34,532 nt of DNA from Candidatus Blautia avicola (GTDB taxonomy: Bacteria; Bacillota; Clostridia; Lachnospirales; Lachnospiraceae), in contig DWUY01000290.1 of assembly GCA_019120515.1 (NCBI GenBank), forward strand, positions 1 through 34,532, read 5' to 3'. The translations under genes were made by a program, and so were the position numbers. Positions 8,519-17,494 of the stretch are shown here, piece by piece. How positions within the stretch are numbered: the stretch's first letter is position 1; every line of letters starts with the position of its first letter. The notes under the pieces are model-generated. The model did no database searches. It worked only from the letters and a program-made list of their open reading frames with translations, and had not been told where the DNA came from.

Positions 8519-10078
8519 TCAGCCTTCTACCTTTTTCATAAGGATCAGAGTATCATAGGGCCTGATATTCTGATCTTCCAGATGATTCAGCTGCACAATA
8601 GTCTCTATGGTAGTATAAAATTTCTTTGCAATATCCCAGAGGGTATCTCCCGGCTGGACCTGGTAGCCTACGATCCCCGGCATACTGCTTAACTTTTCCC
8701 GGTCCAGTTCTTTCTCTTCGATCCCCCGGATGATCCCGGTTTTTATGCCTTTCAGCACCAGGGCATTGAGATTGATAATAATCTTTACTTCAATCTCATC
8801 ACTGTCGATCATAGTGGTGGAAAGCTGTTCCAGATCGGTGCGCAGATGATAGGTACAATCCTGGGAGATACCAGGGGCTTCGATAAGATGGGAAAAGGGG
8901 ATCATAGTTTCCATAGAATAAAAGGGCATATCATCATCACTGATAATATACAGGATACGCACCTGAACGATCCCCTCTACCAGTATCCCCCTGTCGGTAA
9001 TGCTGGTGTCATCGATCTTTACATTGCCGTCGCTGTGGCAGATCTGAAGGATCTTTCCCTGGCCATTCTCTGTTTTTACCCGGTCGCTGACTTTACATTT
9101 GGAAAAATTCTTCACCAGAAGGCTTTCCAGTCTTTTCTCCTCCCGAAGAGCCTGGCAGTCTCTGGCAGGAGTGTAAACATCCAGGAGAAGAGAGAGCTCT
9201 TCCTCCTCGTAAATATTCATTTCCAGTTCCAGGACCACATCCACTCCGATCATCCGTTCCTCTCCATCTTCATCCTGCTTCACCTTCAGATCGCTGTGAG
9301 ACATGGAAACTTCCACATTGGGGATCATATCACTGCTGCACCCCGGACACTCCAGTTCCTGATAAAAAGGCAGGGAGTGTTCCAGCCACTGAAGGGAATT
9401 ATTATCATCATTGCCTCTATACAGGACAAAAACAAAGAGTTCTCCCTTTACAGCTACCTTATCCTGCTCTGTCCGGATATCCAGTCCCCGGGTCTCTACG
9501 GTATCCCAGAGAAGCTGGTAAATATCCGGCTTATTGGAAGCCAGGCTGATATCCTCCTTCACCCGCATAGTATCTTTTTTATGTACTGCTGTTCCCATAA
9601 TGGAAAGCTCTTCTTTTTTCTGTGAAATATCCTGGTCCTCCACCCCGATGGGCAGCTCTGTTTCCCCTACCTCCTCCGCATAAGCAGTAAAAGTTACCAG
9701 GGCTTTAATATTCAGCTTCCTGGAATTGATAAAGTGTACCGTAAGATCCTCGATCTCCCATTTCAACTGAACTTTATCGCCGTTTTCCAGGCCTTCCAGA
9801 TTGAGATTTTCCCCCAGGGGAAGATTTCCCATAAGGCTTTCTATATTCCGCTCTTCACTGTCGCTTACATACAGAAGAAACACCTGCAGGGCCCCGGTAA
9901 TATAAGCCTTGCCTTCTGTGATCTGGATATCTTCGATCTGGATATTTCCTTTTTTCTGGATCATCCGTCCCATATCCGGCTTCACATCCGGTACATTCAT
10001 ATCTTCGTCAAAGGTGATCTGGCTCACTGCCTGACATTTTCTCTCCAGCATATGCATTTTTTTCGTTATCAGTTCCAC
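8519..10078 (-). CDS. DUF3794 (SPOCS) repeat protein with C-terminal LysM domain
   Basis: Repeated SPOCS-like segments (VLLYVSDSEERNIESL..., VFVLYRGNDDNNSLQWLEHSLPF, RILYIISDDDMPFYSMETMIPF) and a terminal LysM YQVQPGDTLWDIAKKFYTTIETIVQLNHLEDQNIRPYDTLILMK. Confidence 0.92.
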   Translation of the reverse strand: MELITKKMHMLERKCQAVSQITFDEDMNVPDVKPDMGRMIQKKGNIQIEDIQITEGKAYITGALQVFLLYVSDSEERNIESLMGNLPLGENLNLEGLENGDKVQLKWEIEDLTVHFINSRKLNIKALVTFTAYAEEVGETELPIGVEDQDISQKKEELSIMGTAVHKKDTMRVKEDISLASNKPDIYQLLWDTVETRGLDIRTEQDKVAVKGELFVFVLYRGNDDNNSLQWLEHSLPFYQELECPGCSSDMIPNVEVSMSHSDLKVKQDEDGEERMIGVDVVLELEMNIYEEEELSLLLDVYTPARDCQALREEKRLESLLVKNFSKCKVSDRVKTENGQGKILQICHSDGNVKIDDTSITDRGILVEGIVQVRILYIISDDDMPFYSMETMIPFSHLIEAPGISQDCTYHLRTDLEQLSTTMIDSDEIEVKIIINLNALVLKGIKTGIIRGIEEKELDREKLSSMPGIVGYQVQPGDTLWDIAKKFYTTIETIVQLNHLEDQNIRPYDTLILMKKVEG

Positions 10079-10093
10079 ACGATTACCCCTTTT

Positions 10094-10522
10094 CTATTCA
10101 AAAATCACCGGCTCTTCCCGGTATTTCATCTTTACTACCAGACAGGGGTAGGAAGGCTCGTCTGTCAGCTCTTCCCGGTTCTCAGGTCCCATCAATACGG
10201 TCTTAAGATGGATAGCGTTTTCCCAAAGAGACAGATCTTCGATCTGAATACTATAGCCTCCGGTTTCCTGTTTCCCGTATCCCTTCAGCAGATAAAGATA
10301 GCCCTGGTCCTGATAAGTCATCTGAAACTCTTCTTCCCTGTTTTCACTGATCAGTTCTTTTACCTTTTCCGGGTAGTCTTCTTCCTTTATCACCGTATAC
10401 TCCGGTTTTACTCCGTCCCCTGCCCGGACCTTCTCAATACTGCATCCTCCCAGGAGACAGCAAAGGACCAAAAAAAGCAGAATTCCTGCTCCGAATCTTT
10501 TCAATTTTCCTGCCGCCCTCAC
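10094..10522 (-). CDS. PrcB-C-like lipoprotein
   Basis: Lipobox LLGGCS; ...GYGKQETGGYSIQIEDL...EPSYPCLVVKMKYREEPVIFE resembles the PrcB C-terminal domain. Confidence 0.7.
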   Translation of the reverse strand: MRAAGKLKRFGAGILLFLVLCCLLGGCSIEKVRAGDGVKPEYTVIKEEDYPEKVKELISENREEEFQMTYQDQGYLYLLKGYGKQETGGYSIQIEDLSLWENAIHLKTVLMGPENREELTDEPSYPCLVVKMKYREEPVIFE

Positions 10523-10579
10523 TTTATCAACCTTATCCCTAATTTATGCGGTGTTCACAAAAAATATACCTGTTTTTCC

Positions 10580-10643
10580 TTGCGGATTTTACATAGACTC
10601 ATTATAATAGAATGATATCAGGGTCCTATACCATTTGGTATAG
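10580..10643 (+). promoter_or_regulatory. Putative plsC promoter and palindromic operator
   Basis: TTGCGG-N17-TATAAT (10580-10608) followed by the perfect palindrome CTATACC-ATTT-GGTATAG (10626-10643). Confidence 0.5.
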
Positions 10644-10663
10644 AAAATATATTTTGTAAAGGA

Positions 10664-11416
10664 TTGAATAGTATGTTTCGTTTTATCATTATCTGTATCA
10701 TTGTGATCGGGTATCTGATCTTATCCATCCCCATACTTTTCGGCGAATGGATCCTGGGGAAATTTGATATGAGAAAAAAGGATATCAGCTCTCTGCGGAT
10801 CATCCAGGCAGTATTCCGGCTGATCCTGAAAGTTACCGGCGCGGACATCACCATCATCGGCCATGAAAAAGTTCCAACAGACCAGGCGGTTTTATATATC
10901 GGCAACCACAGAAGCTTTTTTGATATCCTTCTGACTTATGTCCTCTGTCCGGACACCACAGGCTATGTTGCCAAAAAAGAAATGGAGCCTATCCCTCTTC
11001 TTTCCCACTGGATGCGGTATCTCCACTGTCTCTTTCTGAACCGGAAAGATATCAAAGAAGGTCTGAAGACCATACTCACCGCTATAGAAGAAGTGAAAAA
11101 CGGCATATCCATCTGCATCTTTCCGGAAGGCACCAGAAACAAAGGAGACAGCGAACTGGAACTTCTGCCCTTCCACGAAGGAAGCTTTAAGATCGCTACC
11201 AAAACCGGATGTCCGGTAATCCCTATGGCCATCCACAATTCTGCGGAGATCTTTGAAGCACACTTTCCAAAGATCCGCCCCTGCAAGGTGGTAGTAGAAT
11301 ACGGAGATCCCATCTATCCCGATCAGCTCTCAAAAGAGGACAAAAAACATTTAGGCCAGTATACCCGGAACGTGATCCTGCAAATGCTGGAAAAACACCA
11401 GACAGCAGCAGCATAA
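10664..11416 (+). CDS. plsC: 1-acyl-sn-glycerol-3-phosphate acyltransferase
   Basis: IGNHRSFFDIL (HX4D) and FPEGTRNKGD motifs; start may be the ATG at 10673. Confidence 0.92.
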   Translation: MNSMFRFIIICIIVIGYLILSIPILFGEWILGKFDMRKKDISSLRIIQAVFRLILKVTGADITIIGHEKVPTDQAVLYIGNHRSFFDILLTYVLCPDTTGYVAKKEMEPIPLLSHWMRYLHCLFLNRKDIKEGLKTILTAIEEVKNGISICIFPEGTRNKGDSELELLPFHEGSFKIATKTGCPVIPMAIHNSAEIFEAHFPKIRPCKVVVEYGDPIYPDQLSKEDKKHLGQYTRNVILQMLEKHQTAAA

Positions 11417-11584
11417 AAAAGAAGGGAGCTGTCCCATTTATCATATTTCAGGAATATTTATACATTTTATGCCAATTTACCGGGCATCGCTTTAAGACCA
11501 CAGGCGCAAAGCAGCGCAGACTGAACAGCAAAATATATAAATCTTCTTGATTTTGATTAATGGGACAGTTCCCTTCCTTTTCTT
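11417..11584. repeat. Structured palindromic intergenic element, family 2 copy A (minus orientation relative to copy B)
   Basis: Outer arms GAAGGGAGCTGTCCCATTTATCA (11421-11443) and TGATTAATGGGACAGTTCCCTTC (11554-11576); reverse complement of 11435-11561 aligns without gaps to 28315-28441. Confidence 0.85.
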
Positions 11585-12322
11585 TTATATTCTTCCAAAG
11601 GAAACCTGCCTTTTGTGTTTTTTATGTCTCTTTCTCTTTACATCTCTGTTCTCCATGCAGGAGACAAATTCCACATGCCGGTCCATCCAGTCTCCGATCC
11701 ACCCTATGACTTTTCCCATAGTAAAGGCAGCCAGGACCGTTCCGATCCCCAGCCCTTTAATATGCCCAAGGAAGGTCCAGGTCATAAAGACGGTCAACGC
11801 CAGACAGGACACGTCAAAACAGATCTTCACCCTGGAATAGGCAAATCCCGTGATCTGAGAAAATTCCCGGGGAAAAAGATCCGTAGGCGCAATAGGCATC
11901 TTACATCGGTTAGCCAGAGCGATCCCAAAGCAGATCAGCAGATAACTGATGCAGAAATACAGGATCTGAAAGAAGATCCCCTTGGGCAGAAGTCCGATCC
12001 ATGCTTCATGGAGATCCACCGCTATACCGAAGAAAAATCCCACCACAAAACTGAGCAGATAGGGCAGATGTATCTTTCCCCGGAGAACAAACAGGGCTCC
12101 CACCAAGAGGGCCTGGAATATATAAGTCCAGGTTCCCAGGGAAACCTGAGGAAGCACCTGGTTAAAGGCATAGGGAACACTGGAAATGGCAGAAATCCCC
12201 GACCCGGAATACAGCATCAGCACGACTGCAAAACTGTTTACAAAGATCAAGGGGATCAGCGCCAGTTCCCCTCTGACCTGTACTTTTTTCTCTTTCATAA
12301 AACATAGAGCTGTTCCCTGCAT
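11585..12322 (-). CDS. YitT/YczE-like multi-pass membrane protein
   Basis: Multiple TM segments; NSFAVVLMLYSGSGISAISSVPYAFN...PIAPTDLFPREFSQITG resembles the YczE/YyaS/YitT group. Start uncertain. Confidence 0.7.
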   Translation of the reverse strand: MQGTALCFMKEKKVQVRGELALIPLIFVNSFAVVLMLYSGSGISAISSVPYAFNQVLPQVSLGTWTYIFQALLVGALFVLRGKIHLPYLLSFVVGFFFGIAVDLHEAWIGLLPKGIFFQILYFCISYLLICFGIALANRCKMPIAPTDLFPREFSQITGFAYSRVKICFDVSCLALTVFMTWTFLGHIKGLGIGTVLAAFTMGKVIGWIGDWMDRHVEFVSCMENRDVKRKRHKKHKRQVSFGRI

Positions 12323-12440
12323 AGTTTTGTTTCACAGGGCAGCTCTCCTCCTTTCTTGTCTGAAAATCTTTTTTGTCTCTTTCTTCAGATATCATAGATT
12401 TCTTTTTGCCTAAAATCCAATGAATAATTTTTATTAAATA

Positions 12441-12455
12441 ATAGATTTTATCTAT
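12441..12455. promoter_or_regulatory. Putative LysR-type operator (T-N11-A) in the divergent intergenic region
   Basis: Perfect palindrome ATAGAT-TTT-ATCTAT. Confidence 0.45.
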
Positions 12456-12492
12456 GATTTATAGTAGGATAGAAAAAAAAGGAGGTTGTCTT

Positions 12493-13389
12493 ATGAATCT
12501 TTTTCATCTCCGGTATTTCGTAGAACTGGCCCATACCAGACATTATACCAAAGCCGCGGAACATCTCTGCATTGCCCAGCCCAGTCTCAGCCATGCTATC
12601 AGCCAGCTGGAAGCAGAACTGGGTGTTCCTCTATTTGAAAGATCCGGCAGAAATACCACCCTTACCTGTTTCGGGGAGCAGTTTCTGGATTGTGCGGAAA
12701 ATGCTTTAAAAACTCTGGATTCCGGAGTAGAAATGCTCAGGCAGAGCGCCCAGGGGGCCGGGACCATACGGCTGGGTTTCCTCCGGGTGCTGGGAGTCAG
12801 CTGGCTTCCGGCTCTGGCAGAAAAATTTCTGAAAGCCCATACAGATGTGCCAGTCCGCTTTACTTTTCACACAGGGGTCACCAGTGAACTTCTGGAAGGA
12901 CTGAAAGCCCGGCATTTTGATCTGGTCTTTTCCTCTTATCCGGCAAAGGAAAAGGATCTTAGCTGTGTTCCCGTGGCAGGCCAGCAGTTAGTGCTGATTG
13001 TTTCCAAAGATCATCCTCTGGCCCGGTACGAGGAAGCAGATCTGGAACAGACCCTTCCCTATCCCTACATTTATTTTTCCCCGGGTTCCGGCGTACGCTA
13101 TGATGTGGACCTGCTCTTTGAAAAGATTGGCAAAAGACCCCTAATCGCCTACGAAACCGAAGAAGATCAGGTTATCGCCGGCCTGACCGCGAAAAATTTC
13201 GGAATTTCCATTGTACCGGAAATGGACCTGCTGGATCACCTGGATATAAAAAAAATAAAGATAAAAAATTCCACTGCCCAAAGGAATATCTATATGGTCA
13301 GCAACGACCAGATCTATATTCCTCCGGCAGTGGAAAACTTCCGAAGATTTATTATTGAAGAGCTTCCAGGATCTTTCCAAACTCCATGA
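12493..13389 (+). CDS. LysR-family transcriptional regulator
   Basis: MNLFHLRYFVELAHTRHYTKAAEHLCIAQPSLSHAISQLEAELGVPLFERSGR; AAAGGAGGTTGTCTT RBS supports start 12493 rather than 12454. Confidence 0.95.
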   Translation: MNLFHLRYFVELAHTRHYTKAAEHLCIAQPSLSHAISQLEAELGVPLFERSGRNTTLTCFGEQFLDCAENALKTLDSGVEMLRQSAQGAGTIRLGFLRVLGVSWLPALAEKFLKAHTDVPVRFTFHTGVTSELLEGLKARHFDLVFSSYPAKEKDLSCVPVAGQQLVLIVSKDHPLARYEEADLEQTLPYPYIYFSPGSGVRYDVDLLFEKIGKRPLIAYETEEDQVIAGLTAKNFGISIVPEMDLLDHLDIKKIKIKNSTAQRNIYMVSNDQIYIPPAVENFRRFIIEELPGSFQTP

Positions 13390-14716
13390 AGTGGGAAGCC
13401 TTCACTAAAACATTATCTCCCTGTTCCAGGATATGAGGAAGGTCTTCCAGCAGCTCCTCCTTGGAAGCAAAATGCCGGATTTCCTTTGCAGGAGCTGTAA
13501 GATGGGCAGCCTCTGCCATATAGGCGGACAGCTCTCCCACACAAAGGAGCACGTCAATATTTCTGGAAGCGGCGTATACTCCCACTTCCCGGTGCATATC
13601 CACCTGATCCTCTCCCAGTTCTCCCATATCTCCCAGGATGGCTACCTTCCGGCCAAGGGCGTCGGAAAGAACGTCCAGAGAAGCTTTCATAGAAACAGGA
13701 TTTGCATTGTAGCAGTCGTCGATAATGGTATACCTGTCGGTATGGATAATATGGAATCTGCCGCTTACCGGCTGAAGGCTCTGGATCCCTTCTTTGATCT
13801 CCTCTTTTGAAAGACCGTAGATCTGTCCCACCGCCGCGGCTGCCAGGGCATTATATACCATATGCCGTCCCGGCACGGGAATCAGGACCTTAAAAGAGTC
13901 TCCTCCCATATGTATCCGGCAGGAGATCCCCCGAAGGCCTTCCGGCTGCACCTGGTCTGCCCAGATCCCCTGATGGTTCTCCAGTCCGAAAAATACAGGA
14001 CGGATCCCTTTTACTTCTTTTACTGTCACCAGCTTGTCGTCATCACCGTTTAAAACGATGTGTCCATCCTCTCTGAGGAAGTCAAAAATTTCTGTCTTGG
14101 CCTTTAAGATCCCGTCCCTGGATTTGAGAAATTCCAGATGACACAGACCGATGTTGGTGATCACACAGGTATCCGGCCGTGCGATCTTGGCCAGTCTGTG
14201 CATCTCTCCGAAATCACTGATTCCCATTTCCAGCACTGCCATCTCATGTTCATCCCGCAGGTTGAACACCGTAAGAGGCAGGCCCAGCTCATTATTGAAA
14301 TTCCCCTGGGTCTTCAGCACCTTATATTTCTGAGAAAGTACCGAGGCGATCATTTCCTTGGTGCTGGTCTTTCCCACGCTGCCTGTGATCCCCACAACAG
14401 GGATTTTCAGCTGCTTCAGATAATATTCCGCAATATCCTTTACCGCCTGAAGAGAAGAGTCCACCTGGATATAGGGATAAGGCTTTTCTCCCAGATCTTT
14501 CTCGGAAAGAGTGGCCAGAGCCCCCTTCTCTATAACTCCTTCTATAAAATCATGGCCGTCCGCCCTCGCTCCTTTAATAGGCACGAAAAGACTTCCTTCC
14601 TGGACTTTTCTGCTGTCTGTGTAGATTCCTGTGACTTCCCTGGTCTTATCTGCTTCAGAGCCTTTATAAATTCCTTTACATGCCTGGGCAATATGCTCTA
14701 ACGTCAGATTCTTCAT
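13352..14716 (-). CDS. murF: UDP-N-acetylmuramoyl-tripeptide--D-alanyl-D-alanine ligase
   Basis: VVGITGSVGKTSTKEMIASVL, DDCYNANPVSMKASLDVL, VAILGDMGELG motifs. Confidence 0.95.
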   Translation of the reverse strand: MKNLTLEHIAQACKGIYKGSEADKTREVTGIYTDSRKVQEGSLFVPIKGARADGHDFIEGVIEKGALATLSEKDLGEKPYPYIQVDSSLQAVKDIAEYYLKQLKIPVVGITGSVGKTSTKEMIASVLSQKYKVLKTQGNFNNELGLPLTVFNLRDEHEMAVLEMGISDFGEMHRLAKIARPDTCVITNIGLCHLEFLKSRDGILKAKTEIFDFLREDGHIVLNGDDDKLVTVKEVKGIRPVFFGLENHQGIWADQVQPEGLRGISCRIHMGGDSFKVLIPVPGRHMVYNALAAAAVGQIYGLSKEEIKEGIQSLQPVSGRFHIIHTDRYTIIDDCYNANPVSMKASLDVLSDALGRKVAILGDMGELGEDQVDMHREVGVYAASRNIDVLLCVGELSAYMAEAAHLTAPAKEIRHFASKEELLEDLPHILEQGDNVLVKASHFMEFGKILEALQ

Positions 14717-14729
14717 TGCCTGTTTCCCC

Positions 14730-15761
14730 CTAATGATACTTATTTAATGAAACCTCTATAAGCTTTTCGCAAAGCCGGGGATAACTGATCCCGATGACCT
14801 TTGCTTCCTGAGGGATCAGACTGGTAGGCGTCATTCCCGGCAGGGTATTCGCCTCAAGACAGTACATATTTCCCTCTTCGTCCATGATAAAGTCCAGTCT
14901 GGCATAGGCCTGAAGATGGAGAGCCCTGTATCCTAGTTCCGCATAGTTCTGCATTTCCTTGGTGAGCATTACAGAGATGTCTGCAGGACAGGTCTCTACA
15001 CAGGAGCCTTCCTGGTATTTATTCTTATAATCATAGAATCCTTCCAGAGGAGCGATCTCAATGACAGGATAGGCTTTTCCGTCTACTACTGCCACGGAAA
15101 ATTCCCGGCCCTGGATAAACTGCTCTACCACAACTTCATCTTCATAGGAAAAAGCTTCTGCCAGAGCCATTTCATATTCTTTCTGATCTTTAGCGATACA
15201 AACTCCCACGCTGGAACCTCCGCAGCAGGGCTTTACGATCACCGGGAAATCCATGCCGTAGTCCGCCAGTCTGGAAGTGCAGGTTTTCTTATCCAGAGTA
15301 ACCCCCTTTGGAGTAGGGACTCCCGCCGCCTCAAAGATCACTTTTGTGATCCCTTTATCCATAGCCATGGCGCTGCTTAAAGGATCTGAACCGGTATAGG
15401 GGATTCCCATAAGATCCAGTACAGACTGGACCTTTCCGTCCTCTCCATTAGCTCCGTGGAGAGCCAGGAATACGATATCTGCCTGTCTGCAGATATCCAG
15501 CACATAAGGTCCGAAGAACTCTCTCCGCTCTTTCATGGTTTTTTCCAGATCCCGGCTTTTTTCCTCCATCCATGCGGCTTCTTTTTCCACATCATATTCT
15601 GCGGGAAAAAGGTCTTCTTCCAGCTTTTCCCGTCCGAAATAAGCGTCTAAGAGGACTGCCCTGTGGTTTCTCTCCCGAAGAGCCGTGCAGACTCCTTTTC
15701 CGGAAACAATGGAAACTGCTCTCTCTGTACTGTTTCCTCCGGCTAAAACTACTATATTCAT
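14730..15761 (-). CDS. ddl: D-alanine--D-alanine ligase
   Basis: VVLAGGNSTERAVSIVSG, LHGANGEDGKVQSVLDLMGIPYTGSD, EANTLPGMTPTSLIPQ. Confidence 0.94.
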   Translation of the reverse strand: MNIVVLAGGNSTERAVSIVSGKGVCTALRERNHRAVLLDAYFGREKLEEDLFPAEYDVEKEAAWMEEKSRDLEKTMKERREFFGPYVLDICRQADIVFLALHGANGEDGKVQSVLDLMGIPYTGSDPLSSAMAMDKGITKVIFEAAGVPTPKGVTLDKKTCTSRLADYGMDFPVIVKPCCGGSSVGVCIAKDQKEYEMALAEAFSYEDEVVVEQFIQGREFSVAVVDGKAYPVIEIAPLEGFYDYKNKYQEGSCVETCPADISVMLTKEMQNYAELGYRALHLQAYARLDFIMDEEGNMYCLEANTLPGMTPTSLIPQEAKVIGISYPRLCEKLIEVSLNKYH

Positions 15762-15788
15762 ATCTTAACTCCTTTTGACCCTGGTATT

Positions 15789-17192
15789 TTAATATACTAC
15801 TACAGGAACTCCCTTTTCGATATTATTGTAAATGGTTGCGGCATTCTCCGTAGGCGTATTCACACAGCCATGAGAACCGTTGTTAAGGTAGATAGAACCT
15901 CCGAAGCTGGATCTCCAGCTTGCGTCATGGATACCCACATTGGCATAGAAAGGCATCCAGTAGGACACTGAAGAATTATATCCTTCCCCTACCAGTGTGG
16001 CGTCACGCTCCTTATACATGATCGCGTAAACTCCGGTATGGGTATCCCAGCCTTTGTTGTGGCAGCCGGTAACTACATCTGTATCCACGATCAGCTGTCC
16101 GTCTTTATAAAACCACATATGCTGCTGATCCAGGCTGATCTCTACATAAGTATTTCCTATATCGTTGGTACCCCGGCAGTATCCGGTATAAGTGTACTCC
16201 GGCTCAATAGTCTGGGACTGTCCGCTCTTGATAGTATCTATGATCTTTGTCGTAGTATCGTTGGGCGCGATCAGCCAGCCGTAATCTCCTCCGCTTACAG
16301 TGATAGTCTGCCCGGAAGAGGCTTTAAACTGCCTGGAACTGCCAAAGGTATCATATTTGTACTGGAGCTGCTGGACATACGCCCGCACCTTGTCCCGGTC
16401 AAGATCCACATTACCCGCTTCATCAGTGGTCAGCCAGTCCTTCATCACATCTCCATTGATCACTTCCTGCCTGTCCGAAAAGCTGATGGTAACTGTCACG
16501 GTAAGGAACTTATTTCCCTCGTCTCTCTGTTTTGCCAGATTCTCATCTGTGCTGAGGATTGTTGGTTCTATGTAGCACCCCGCCTGATCCAGATCTAAAA
16601 GAGTCTCTCCGCTGTCAATGGCGTTTTTCACAGCTTCTTTTACCTTATCGCTGTCAAGGGCGGTTCCCTGGGTCTCTTCCACGATCACATACTGGCCGTT
16701 CTGCACCTCCAGATGAGCGTCCACCGGCTGTACTATATTTTCTTCCTTAAAGCAGTCCAGAGCGTCCACTGCCTCGTTTAATGCATTTTCGTCATAAGAA
16801 GTAGTGGCAGACAGTGTGTAATCCTGCTGTCTGGCAAAGGACAAAAACCATGTAAAAGGATTCTGCTGCTCTTTTAACTCCTGTATTTTCCCGTCGCTTA
16901 TGTATTGCATACTGATCTGGGACGCGCTGATGGTCTCGCTTTTATCTCCCCGTTCTTTCAGGACCAGCTGATAGGAAGCGATCTGGCTTTCCATATTGTT
17001 TTCCACTTCTTCCACTGTTTTTCCTGAACAGTTCATGCCGTTGATCTCTGTGCCTGACAAAAAGCGGCTGGAATAGTAAAACACTCCAATGCCATAGGCA
17101 ATGACCAGCAGGGCCACATACCCAATGAGAACGCCCAGCATGATCTTCTTCGCTTTTTTGTATTTTCCTTTCTTGGTTTTCTTTTTTGCCAT
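15789..17192 (-). CDS. L,D-transpeptidase (YkuD) with peptidoglycan-binding-4-like domains
   Basis: N-terminal TM; INGMNCSGKTVEEVENNME repeat domain; catalytic motif IHDASWRSSFGGSIYLNNGSHGCVNTP. Confidence 0.93.
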   Translation of the reverse strand: MAKKKTKKGKYKKAKKIMLGVLIGYVALLVIAYGIGVFYYSSRFLSGTEINGMNCSGKTVEEVENNMESQIASYQLVLKERGDKSETISASQISMQYISDGKIQELKEQQNPFTWFLSFARQQDYTLSATTSYDENALNEAVDALDCFKEENIVQPVDAHLEVQNGQYVIVEETQGTALDSDKVKEAVKNAIDSGETLLDLDQAGCYIEPTILSTDENLAKQRDEGNKFLTVTVTISFSDRQEVINGDVMKDWLTTDEAGNVDLDRDKVRAYVQQLQYKYDTFGSSRQFKASSGQTITVSGGDYGWLIAPNDTTTKIIDTIKSGQSQTIEPEYTYTGYCRGTNDIGNTYVEISLDQQHMWFYKDGQLIVDTDVVTGCHNKGWDTHTGVYAIMYKERDATLVGEGYNSSVSYWMPFYANVGIHDASWRSSFGGSIYLNNGSHGCVNTPTENAATIYNNIEKGVPVVVY

Positions 17193-17293
17193 ATTTCTTA
17201 CCCCTTTTCAACTCTCACTGTTTCGTTTCAGTATAGCACAAATTTTCTTCCATACCAACCCCGTATCCGGGAGAATTCTCATGTTTCTTTCCC

Positions 17294-17421
17294 AGGGATC
17301 GGCCCCGTCCGATCCCCGGGATACTCGGTCAGCTCACGGCACAGCCGTTCGCTGTCCGTTGCCCGGCAAATGCCTGCCCGTGCAAGCACGGCAGGCGCTT
17401 TCCGGGCGTATCGCATAAAAA
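17294..17421. repeat. GC-rich structured intergenic element, family 1 copy 2
   Basis: GGGATCGG/CCGATCCC hairpin (17295-17316), CAGCTC-N13-TCGCTGT (17330-17355), TTGCCCGGCAAATG, CTGCCCGTGCAAGCACGGCAG hairpin; shares blocks with 6580-6725. Confidence 0.7.
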
Positions 17422-17447
17422 GCGGCGCCGTGAGTCTTCACAGCGCC
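17416..17447 (-). terminator. Intrinsic terminator downstream of the aminotransferase gene
   Basis: Minus strand GGCGCTGTGAagacTCACGGCGCCGCTTTTT; a second 11-bp stem (17462-17492) lies just before it. Confidence 0.75.
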
Positions 17448-17494
17448 TTAACATTCCTGACAACAGGCGTTTTTAAGGGCCAAACGTCTGTTGC

